64,000 nucleotides of DNA from Pseudomonas sp. G2-4. GTDB lineage: Bacteria; Pseudomonadota; Gammaproteobacteria; Pseudomonadales; Pseudomonadaceae. The DNA lies in NCBI RefSeq assembly GCF_030064125.1, contig NZ_CP125957.1, positions 3,906,001-3,970,000 of the forward strand, written 5' to 3'. A model generated the notes under the pieces. It did no database searches and had not been told where the DNA came from. It was given only the letters and a program-made list of their open reading frames with translations. Position numbers and translations under genes: made by a program. Shown here one piece after another: positions 53,924 to 64,000 of the stretch (position 1 is the first letter of the stretch; every line of letters begins with the position of its first letter).

Positions 53924-55180
53924 TTACATGTGCGAGATCAGGGCATCGCCGAAGCCCGAGGACGACACCAGCTTGGCGCCCTCCATCAGGCGTTCGAAGT
54001 CATAGGTCACGGTCTTGGCCGAAATCGCGCCGTTGGTGCCCTTGATGATCAGGTCGGCCGCTTCGGTCCAACCCATGTGGCGCAGCATCATTTCAGCCGA
54101 CAGGATCAATGACCCTGGGTTGACCTGATCCTTGCCAGCGTACTTGGGCGCAGTACCGTGGGTGGCTTCGAACATGGCCACGGTGTCGGACAGGTTGGCA
54201 CCTGGCGCAATACCGATACCGCCCACTTCCGCCGCCAGGGCGTCGGAGAGGTAGTCACCGTTGAGGTTCAGCGTCGCGATCACGTCATATTCGGCCGGAC
54301 GCAGCAGGATCTGCTGGAGCATGGCGTCGGCAATGGCGTCCTTGACGATGACATTCTTGCCGGTCCGCGGGTTCTTGAACTGCATCCAAGGCCCGCCGTC
54401 GAGCAAGGTCGCACCGAATTCCTCGGCAGCCACTTCGTAGGCCCATTCCTTGAAGGCACCTTCGGTGAACTTCATGATGTTGCCTTTGTGCACGATGGTC
54501 AGCGAATCGCGATCGTTATCGACAACGTATTGCAAGGCCTTGCGCGCCAGGCGCTTGGTACCCTGCTTGGAGACCGGCTTGACGCCGATGCCGCAGTCCT
54601 GGTCGAAACGGATCTTGGTGACGCCCATTTCTTCTTTCAGGAACTTGATGACCTTGGTCGCTTCAGGCGAACCGGCCTTCCACTCGATACCAGCGTAGAT
54701 GTCTTCGGAGTTCTCGCGAAAGATCGTCATGTCCACGTCGCCAGGCTTCTTGACCGGGCTTGGCACACCTTCGAACCAGCGCACCGGGCGCAGGCACACA
54801 TAAAGGTCCAGCTGCTGACGCAGGGCCACGTTCAACGAACGGATACCGCCACCGACCGGCGTGGTCAGCGGGCCCTTGATGGAAACCACGTAATCCTTGA
54901 CCGCGTCCAGGGTCTCCTGAGGGAGCCAGGTGTCCTGGTCGTAAACTTGAGTCGCTTTCTCACCGGCATAGACTTCCATCCAGGAAATCTTGCGCTTGCC
55001 GCCGTAGGCTTTCTGAACTGCAGCGTCCACAACCTTGATCATGACCGGACTGATATCGACGCCAATGCCGTCACCTTCGATGAAGGGGATGATCGGGTTG
55101 TCGGGAACATTAAGAGAATGGTCTGCATTGACGGTGATTTTGTCACCGACAGCTGGAACCTGAATCTTTTGATACCCCAT
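53924..55180 (-). CDS. icd: NADP-dependent isocitrate dehydrogenase (homodimeric type)
   Basis: It encodes 418 residues from the ATG at 55180, with GGAGT 6 bp upstream. Signatures are [20 protein letters not shown], the regulatory phosphoserine loop [20 protein letters not shown], and [20 protein letters not shown] then [20 protein letters not shown]. It converts isocitrate to 2-oxoglutarate in the TCA cycle. It is divergent from the unrelated monomeric enzyme gene idh. Confidence 0.96.
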   Translation of the reverse strand: MGYQKIQVPAVGDKITVNADHSLNVPDNPIIPFIEGDGIGVDISPVMIKVVDAAVQKAYGGKRKISWMEVYAGEKATQVYDQDTWLPQETLDAVKDYVVSIKGPLTTPVGGGIRSLNVALRQQLDLYVCLRPVRWFEGVPSPVKKPGDVDMTIFRENSEDIYAGIEWKAGSPEATKVIKFLKEEMGVTKIRFDQDCGIGVKPVSKQGTKRLARKALQYVVDNDRDSLTIVHKGNIMKFTEGAFKEWAYEVAAEEFGATLLDGGPWMQFKNPRTGKNVIVKDAIADAMLQQILLRPAEYDVIATLNLNGDYLSDALAAEVGGIGIAPGANLSDTVAMFEATHGTAPKYAGKDQVNPGSLILSAEMMLRHMGWTEAADLIIKGTNGAISAKTVTYDFERLMEGAKLVSSSGFGDALISHM

Positions 55181-55423
55181 GCTGAACTCCGTTGCTTGGA
55201 TTGAACATCTGGCTGCGTTCGAGCGTACCCCACTTGAATCGGCACGCAAACCCTACGTTCGGCTCATGCGGCATAAAGCGTAGCAGTAGGTGCCATACAA
55301 GGCCGAAGCTCAAGGGAAAAGCGCCAAACATGAGCATAGCCTGTCGCCCTGGCCCTGCGACGTTAAGACCAATGGACGTGTACGAAAGTCTATGAAGCAT
55401 CGGCAGATTGCCAGCTACCTATG

Positions 55424-55429
55424 TATAAT
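55424..55429 (+). promoter_or_regulatory. Possible -10 element of idh
   Basis: A TATAAT lies 232 bp before the idh start in the 480-bp gap between icd and idh. No good -35 hexamer is at the expected distance. If used, it gives a long 5' leader. The rest of the gap (55181-55660) shows no gene I can support. Confidence 0.35.
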
Positions 55430-55591
55430 GCCGCCGCTGACCACAGGGTCACGCCGGTTGACGGCTCTATGACAGGGCTTTCGGCCAGTTAGAAGCCGGA
55501 CCGTTACCGCGGCCCGACCGCTTGACGCTCGACTGATGCACCCAACATCACCGCGAAGAAACCTCGACACTCGGTTCACGGAAGACTTTGA

Positions 55592-57886
<2,295 letters not shown>

Positions 57887-57906
57887 GGTTGTAAGGGAAC
57901 ACCACG

Positions 57907-57930
57907 AACCCCGGCCTTGTGCCGGGGTTT
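57907..57930 (+). terminator. Terminator of idh
   Basis: AACCCCGGC (57907-57915) pairs with GCCGGGGTT (57921-57929) around CTTGT, with a short T-rich tail. Confidence 0.85.
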
Positions 57931-57956
57931 GTGTTTCCAGACCCACCCATATCCCT

Positions 57957-58046
57957 TGTGGGAGCGAGCCTGCTCGCGATAGCGGTATAACATTCAACAC
58001 TGATACTGACTGCCCCACCGCTATCGCGAGCAAGCTCGCTCCCACA
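57957..58046. repeat. Family B REPIN
   Basis: The arms are TGTGGGAGCGAGCCTGCTCG and CGAGCAAGCTCGCTCCCACA. The left arm has one substitution. It lies between idh and nudJ. Confidence 0.92.
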
Positions 58047-58084
58047 GGGGGCTGCATTCCAATATGAGAATTAGAGGAGTCCCC

Positions 58085-58531
58085 ATGGACTGGAACCCCC
58101 ACATCACCGTCGCCACCATCGTCGAAGACAACGGCCGCTTCCTGATGGTGGAAGAATCCAAGGGTGGGCGCGCAGTGCTCAACCAGCCCGCCGGCCACCT
58201 GGACCCGAATGAAACCCTGATCGAAGCCGCCGTACGCGAGACCCTGGAGGAAACCGGCTGGGACGTCGAACCTACGAGCGTGGTAGGCATCTACCTGTAC
58301 ACCGCCCCCAGCAACGGCGTGACTTACCAACGGGTCTGTTTCGCCGCGAAGGCCTTGAACCATCGCCCTGACTATCAACTGGACGACGGGATCCTCGGCG
58401 CCAAATGGCTAAGCCGAGACGAACTGCTCGAACAGCGCGACCGCTGGCGCAGCGAACTGATCATCCGCTGCATCGACGATTATCTGGCCGGCCATTGCCA
58501 CAGTCTGACGCTGATCCGCCCATCTCTTTAG
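58085..58531 (+). CDS. nudJ: NUDIX hydrolase, NudJ-like
   Basis: It encodes 148 residues from the ATG at 58085, with GAGGAG just upstream. The Nudix box fits GX5EX7REUXEEXGU at residues 37-59 (GHLDPNETLIEAAVRETLEE, then TGW). It starts WNPHITVATIVEDNGRFLMV, like E. coli NudJ, which hydrolyses HMP-PP and nucleoside tri- and diphosphates. In E. coli and pseudomonads this gene precedes mnmA, as here. Confidence 0.9.
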   Translation: MDWNPHITVATIVEDNGRFLMVEESKGGRAVLNQPAGHLDPNETLIEAAVRETLEETGWDVEPTSVVGIYLYTAPSNGVTYQRVCFAAKALNHRPDYQLDDGILGAKWLSRDELLEQRDRWRSELIIRCIDDYLAGHCHSLTLIRPSL

Positions 58532-58590
58532 CCTTGCGCGCGCGGGCCTGATAGAATCGCGTCCTTTTTCAAGACACTCATTGAATTCCT

Positions 58591-59715
58591 ATGCGTGATC
58601 CAGCCCCTTCTGACACATCCAAGAAGCGCGTCATTGTCGGCATGTCCGGCGGCGTAGACTCTTCCGTTTCCGCCCTTCTGCTGATCGAGCAGGGTTATGA
58701 GGTGGAAGGCCTGTTCATGAAGAACTGGGAAGAAGACGACGGAACCGAATACTGCACGGCCATGGACGACCTTGCGGACGCCCAGGCCGTGTGCGACAAG
58801 ATCGGCATCAAGCTGCACACCGCCAATTTTGCCGCCGAGTACTGGGACAACGTGTTCGAGCACTTCCTGGCCGAATACAAGGCCGGCCGCACGCCGAACC
58901 CGGACATCCTCTGCAACCGCGAAATCAAGTTCAAGGCGTTCCTCGACTACGCCATGATGCTCGGTGCCGACCTGATTGCCACCGGCCACTATGTGCGCCG
59001 CCGCGACATCGACGGCCGTACCGAGCTGCTCAAGGGCCTGGATCCGAACAAGGACCAGAGCTACTTCCTGCATGCCGTCGGTGGCGAACAGATCGCCAAG
59101 ACCCTGTTCCCGGTGGGCGAGCTGGAAAAGCCCGAAGTGCGCGCGATTGCCGAGAAACATGAGCTCGCCACCGCCAAGAAGAAAGACTCCACCGGCATCT
59201 GCTTCATCGGCGAGCGCCGCTTCAGCGACTTTCTCAAGCAATACCTGCCGGCCCAGCCGGGCGAGATCAAGACCACCGAAGGCGAGGTCATCGGCCGTCA
59301 CCATGGCCTGATGTACCACACCATCGGCCAGCGCCAGGGCCTGGGCATCGGCGGATTGAAAGACGCCGGTGAAGAGCCGTGGTATGTGCTGATCAAGGAC
59401 CTGGAGCACAACGAGTTGATCGTCGGCCAGGGCAACGACCATCCGTGGCTGTTTTCCCGCGCCCTGCTCGCCTCCGACATCTACTGGGTCAACCCGATCG
59501 ACCTGAGCGAACCGCGCCGCCTGACGGCCAAGGTTCGCTACCGCCAGAGCGACCAGCCCTGCACCCTGGAAAAAACCGCCACGGGCTATCGGGCCATTTT
59601 CGATGACCCGCAACGCGCGGTCACACCCGGTCAGTCCGTGGTGTTCTACGACGGCGAAATCTGCCTGGGCGGTGGCGTGATCGAAATCGCAGAGCCCTGG
59701 AGCAGCAAGGCATGA
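58591..59715 (+). CDS. mnmA: tRNA-specific 2-thiouridylase MnmA
   Basis: It encodes 374 residues. The PP-loop is [20 protein letters not shown]. The catalytic cysteines are Cys108 ([12 protein letters not shown]) and Cys204 ([13 protein letters not shown]). It makes s2U34 in tRNA-Lys, -Glu and -Gln using sulfur supplied through TusE, whose operon is at 37-38 kb. It overlaps hflD by 4 bp. Confidence 0.97.
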   Translation: MRDPAPSDTSKKRVIVGMSGGVDSSVSALLLIEQGYEVEGLFMKNWEEDDGTEYCTAMDDLADAQAVCDKIGIKLHTANFAAEYWDNVFEHFLAEYKAGRTPNPDILCNREIKFKAFLDYAMMLGADLIATGHYVRRRDIDGRTELLKGLDPNKDQSYFLHAVGGEQIAKTLFPVGELEKPEVRAIAEKHELATAKKKDSTGICFIGERRFSDFLKQYLPAQPGEIKTTEGEVIGRHHGLMYHTIGQRQGLGIGGLKDAGEEPWYVLIKDLEHNELIVGQGNDHPWLFSRALLASDIYWVNPIDLSEPRRLTAKVRYRQSDQPCTLEKTATGYRAIFDDPQRAVTPGQSVVFYDGEICLGGGVIEIAEPWSSKA

Positions 59716-60335
59716 CGCCTATTCAGGAACAACTGACGGCATTGGGCGGCGTGTTTCTCGCCGCCGTGCTGGTGGACCGGATCGCCAAGACCGGCCAGGC
59801 CACCGAAGCGGGCCTGGGCTGCATGCTCGGCAGCCTGCTGGTTCGCGACCCCAAGGACACCCTGGAAGTCTACGGAGGCGACGACCTGAACCTGCGTGAA
59901 GGCTACCGTGCGCTGGTCGGCGCCCTGGAGCGCGACCCCAGCGCCCTGCAACGCGAACCGCTGCGCTACGCCCTGTCGATGCTGGGCCTTGAGCGTCAGT
60001 TGGCCAAGCGTGACGACCTGCTGGAAACCATTGGCAAACGCCTGCCGCAGATCCAGTCCCAGGTCGAACACTTCGGCCCGTCCCACGAAAACGTCATTGC
60101 CGCCTGCGGCGCGCTGTACCAGGACACCCTGAGCACCTTGCGCCAACGCATCCAGGTGCATGGCGACATGCGCAACCTGCAGCAACCGAGCAACGCCTCG
60201 AAGATCCGCGCCCTATTGCTGGCGGGGATTCGCTCGGCACGGTTGTGGCGGCAGTTGGGCGGCCATCGCTGGCAGTTGGTGGTCAGCCGGCGCAAATTGC
60301 TTAAAGAGCTTTACCCGTTGATGCGCAACGAATAA
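59712..60335 (+). CDS. hflD: High frequency lysogenization protein HflD
   Basis: It encodes 207 residues, all-helical. [20 protein letters not shown] at the start and [20 protein letters not shown] near the end are conserved. HflD is a peripheral inner-membrane protein known from lambda CII control in E. coli; its host function is unclear. The mnmA-hflD-purB order is conserved. Confidence 0.95.
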   Translation: MTPIQEQLTALGGVFLAAVLVDRIAKTGQATEAGLGCMLGSLLVRDPKDTLEVYGGDDLNLREGYRALVGALERDPSALQREPLRYALSMLGLERQLAKRDDLLETIGKRLPQIQSQVEHFGPSHENVIAACGALYQDTLSTLRQRIQVHGDMRNLQQPSNASKIRALLLAGIRSARLWRQLGGHRWQLVVSRRKLLKELYPLMRNE

Positions 60336-60356
60336 GTCGCCTCAACCTGTTTTTTT

Positions 60357-60475
60357 GTGGCGAGGGAGCTTGCTCCCGCTGGGCTGCAACGCAGCCCCTT
60401 GTGTCCAACTGATACAACGGATTGCCAGGATTCAGGGCCGCTTCGCGCCCCAGCGGGAGCAAGCTCCCTCGCCAC
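60357..60475. repeat. Family A REPIN
   Basis: The arms GTGGCGAGGGAGCTTGCTCC and GGAGCAAGCTCCCTCGCCAC are inverted. It lies between hflD and purB. Confidence 0.93.
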
Positions 60476-60505
60476 AAGTAATAACTAGTGTCTCGTTACG
60501 CGTAA

Positions 60506-61963
<1,458 letters not shown>

Positions 61964-61982
61964 CACACAGCTATACCTTGAG

Positions 61983-62008
61983 ACGCCCGGCCGCGCCGGG
62001 CGTTTTTA
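61983..62008 (+). terminator. Rho-independent terminator of purB
   Basis: ACGCCCGGC (61983-61991) pairs with GCCGGGCGT (61995-62003) around CGC, followed by TTTT. Confidence 0.92.
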
Positions 62009-62046
62009 TTCGCGTCTGAAAAGTAATTTTTTTCAATAGGTTACAC

Positions 62047-63213
62047 ATGAATCCTGATATTCCTCTGCAACTCTTGGGCGGCATCACGGCACGGGAGTTC
62101 CTGCGCGACTACTGGCAGAAAAAACCGCTGCTGATCCGTCAGGCAATCCCTGACTTCGAAAGCCCCCTCGACGCCGACGAACTGGCCGGCCTGGCGCTGG
62201 AAGAAGAAGTCGAATCGCGCCTGGTGATCGAGCACGGCGAAACCCCTTGGGAAATGCGTCGCGGCCCGTTCGCCGAAGACGAATTCAGCAAACTGCCGGA
62301 ACGCGAATGGACCCTGCTGGTGCAGGCCGTCGACCAGTTCGTGCCCGAGGTCGGCGAATTGCTGGAGCACTTCCGTTTCCTGCCAAGCTGGCGCATCGAC
62401 GATGTGATGATCAGCTTTGCCGCCCCGGGTGGCAGTGTCGGTCCGCACTTCGATAACTATGACGTGTTCCTGCTGCAGGGTCATGGCAAGCGCAACTGGA
62501 AAATCGGCCAGATGTGCGACTCCCAGAGCCCGCTGCTGGAGCACGCCGACCTGCGCATCCTCGCGGACTTCGAGACCACTGACGAGTGGATCCTGGAACC
62601 GGGCGACATGCTCTACCTGCCGCCGCGCCTGGCCCACTGCGGCGTGGCCGTGGATGACTGCATGACTTACTCGGTGGGTTTCCGTGCACCGAGTGCGGCC
62701 GAAGTGCTGACCCACTTCACCGACTTCCTCAGCCAGTTCCTGCCGGACGAAGAGCGCTACACTGACGCCGACGCCCGCCCCGTGGCCGACCCGCATCAGA
62801 TCCAGCACGACGCCCTGGACCGCCTCAAGGGCCTGCTGGCCGAGCACATGAGCGACGAGCGCTTGCTGCTGACCTGGTTCGGCCAGTTCATGACCGAGCC
62901 GCGCTACCCGGAACTGGTGGTAGGTCCGGAAATGGAAGATGACGAGCTGTTGGCCGGCCTGGAGCAAGGCGCGGTGATCATCCGCAACCCAAGTGCTCGC
63001 CTGGCCTGGTCGGAAGTTGACGACGACCTGCTGCTGTTCGCCAGCGGCCAGAGCCGTTATCTGCCGGGCAAGCTGCGCGAACTGCTGAAAATGATTTGCG
63101 CCGCCGACGCCCTGCACAGCGAAAACCTTGGCCCGTGGCTGGCCGACGAAGACGGTCGCAGCCTGATCTGCGAGTTGGTCAAGCAAGGCAGCCTGGGGTT
63201 CGCCGATGAATAA
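62047..63213 (+). CDS. roxA: JmjC-domain ribosomal oxygenase (RoxA/YcfD-like)
   Basis: It encodes 388 residues. The 2-oxoglutarate/iron facial triad is His134 and Asp136 (GPHFDNYDVFLLQ) and His197 (LPPRLAHCGVAV). The C-terminal dimerisation and winged-helix regions follow. E. coli YcfD hydroxylates an arginine of ribosomal protein uL16. The N-terminus GGITAREFLRDYWQKKPLLI is typical of the group. It overlaps the GNAT gene by 8 bp. Confidence 0.92.
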   Translation: MNPDIPLQLLGGITAREFLRDYWQKKPLLIRQAIPDFESPLDADELAGLALEEEVESRLVIEHGETPWEMRRGPFAEDEFSKLPEREWTLLVQAVDQFVPEVGELLEHFRFLPSWRIDDVMISFAAPGGSVGPHFDNYDVFLLQGHGKRNWKIGQMCDSQSPLLEHADLRILADFETTDEWILEPGDMLYLPPRLAHCGVAVDDCMTYSVGFRAPSAAEVLTHFTDFLSQFLPDEERYTDADARPVADPHQIQHDALDRLKGLLAEHMSDERLLLTWFGQFMTEPRYPELVVGPEMEDDELLAGLEQGAVIIRNPSARLAWSEVDDDLLLFASGQSRYLPGKLRELLKMICAADALHSENLGPWLADEDGRSLICELVKQGSLGFADE

Positions 63214-63631
63214 AATCCACGTTCGTGTCGCAGACTGGCAAAAGGATAACGCCGAGATCCGGCGCATTCGTGAGACCGTGTTCATTGCCGAGCAATCCGT
63301 GCCGCCCGAGTTGGAATGGGATGCCGATGACCAAGGTGCCGTGCACTTCCTGGCGTTTGAAGGCGACTTCCCCATCGGCACTGCACGCCTGCTGACCGAC
63401 GGCCATGTCGGTCGTGTCTCGGTCCTCAAGGACTGGCGCGGCCTGAAGGTCGGCGATGCGCTGATGCATGCGGTGATCGCCGAAGCCGAGAAGCGAGGAC
63501 TCAAGCAGCAGATGCTCAGCGCCCAGGTGCATGCCACGCCATTCTATGAGCGGCTGGGTTTTGCGGTGGTCAGCGAGGAGTTCCTCGAGGCTGGGATTCC
63601 TCATGTGGACATGGTGCGGCATTCGGCTTGA
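63206..63631 (+). CDS. GNAT family N-acetyltransferase (ElaA-like group)
   Basis: It encodes 141 residues. HVRVADWQKDNAEIRRIRET, then VFIAEQSVPPELEWDADDQG, and motif A VSVLKDWRGLKVGDALMHAV are typical of this GNAT branch; YERLGFAVVSEEFLEAGIPH closes the fold. It is translationally coupled to roxA. The acceptor is unknown. Confidence 0.9.
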   Translation: MNKIHVRVADWQKDNAEIRRIRETVFIAEQSVPPELEWDADDQGAVHFLAFEGDFPIGTARLLTDGHVGRVSVLKDWRGLKVGDALMHAVIAEAEKRGLKQQMLSAQVHATPFYERLGFAVVSEEFLEAGIPHVDMVRHSA

Positions 63632-63659
63632 CCCATCCTCCAGCAAGATGATGGCCTCT

Positions 63660-63687
63660 GTGGCGAGGGAGCTTGCTCCCTCGCCAC
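63660..63687. repeat. Collapsed family A REPIN, 28-bp perfect palindrome
   Basis: GTGGCGAGGGAGCT is followed directly by its mirror, with no spacer. It looks like a fusion of a left outer half-arm with a right outer half-arm. Confidence 0.88.
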
Positions 63688-63707
63688 AAGAGCATCCTGC
63701 AACACTC

Positions 63708-63743
63708 AAACGCCCCGCCATCCCTCGATGCCGGGGCGTTTTG
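63708..63743 (+). terminator. Probable terminator after the GNAT gene
   Basis: AAACGCCCCG (63708-63717) pairs with CGGGGCGTTT (63732-63741) around a 14-nt loop, followed by a short T-run. Confidence 0.75.
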
Positions 63744-63820
63744 CCGTCTACCATTCAACTTACCCCATCCGGGGCCGACAAACTGGCAATATCAAGCCTT
63801 TGTCTCGCGGAGAAATGGAC

Positions 63821-64000
63821 ATGCCTCTACGCACCTTCCTGGCCACCCTGCTGCTCAGCTGCAGCCTGTCGCTCATGGCCGCCACGGAGATCGTGCCGCT
63901 GAACTACCGTACCAGCGCCGACCTGCTGCCGGTGGCGCAGAATTTCATTGGCAAGGACGGTCAGGTCAGCGCCTACGGCAACCAACTGATCGTCAACGCC
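63821..64000 (+). CDS. Secreted protein with secretin/STN-like start (partial)
   Basis: The frame starts at the ATG at 63821, with GGAG at 63809-63812, and runs off the right edge after 60 residues. The signal peptide MPLRTFLATLLLSCSLSLMA is followed by ATEIVPLNYRTSADLLPVAQ and FIGKDGQVSAYGNQLIVNA. This beta-alpha pattern resembles the N-terminal N0/STN domain of secretins. It may belong to a secretin-domain envelope protein; the main body lies outside the window. Confidence 0.75.
   Translation, partial: MPLRTFLATLLLSCSLSLMAATEIVPLNYRTSADLLPVAQNFIGKDGQVSAYGNQLIVNA

Overview
The window is a chromosomal segment of a fluorescent Pseudomonas (P. fluorescens group). Supporting this are GC-rich coding with strong third-position G/C bias, Pseudomonas-type gene order in the right third (crcB-serS-cysG side, rarA-lolA-ftsK, aat-bpt-infA-clpA-clpS-cspD-icd-idh, mnmA-hflD-purB-roxA), and about twenty REP/REPIN palindromes of two families. 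Family A arms read GTGGCGAGGGAGC... and family B arms read TGTGGGAGCGAGC....

Region 1 (1-15 kb) is accessory metabolism and regulation. It holds a LysR fragment, a DSD1-type PLP enzyme overlapping a RidA gene, an aldehyde dehydrogenase, a GFA protein, a LysR/RidA divergent pair, a VOC protein, an MlaA lipoprotein, a two-component pair, kefF-kefC, and a third RidA. Two gene remnants (aldo/keto reductase and LysR) meet at 13243-13252 and look like a single deletion scar. Next to them lies an SRAP/YedK-like gene that lacks the family's catalytic residues.

Region 2 (15-34 kb) is transport and catabolism. It holds a thioesterase, a lactate permease, a leaderless PL7 alginate lyase, and a small catabolic operon (MFS permease, sugar isomerase/epimerase, Gfo/Idh dehydrogenase) divergent from its likely LacI regulator, with a perfect 18-bp operator between them. 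A TAXI-type TRAP transporter with DUF1850, a Tat-exported SMP-30 protein, a histidine kinase, an EamA exporter, an isochorismatase-like hydrolase, gamma-glutamyltransferase and a GNAT follow.

Region 3 (34.4-35.7 kb) is an intact IS110-family element inserted exactly inside a REP arm. Its non-coding end can be folded into two stem-loops whose internal loops carry segments matching the REP target on one hairpin and the element's own ends on the other, which is the layout of an IS110 bridge RNA. This is the most interesting signal in the window.

Region 4 (35.7-64 kb) is mostly conserved core: tusDCBE-ybiB (tRNA 2-thiouridine relay), a glutathionyl-hydroquinone reductase, cysG, serS, crcB, rarA, lolA, ftsK, the N-degron set (aat, bpt, clpS, clpA) around infA, cspD, two different isocitrate dehydrogenases transcribed divergently, nudJ, mnmA, hflD, purB, a JmjC ribosomal oxygenase, a GNAT and the start of a secreted protein. 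Thioredoxin reductase, which sits between ftsK and aat in P. aeruginosa, is missing here; a 14-codon reading frame that begins and ends like TrxB occupies its place. No tRNA, rRNA, CRISPR array or prophage was recognised.
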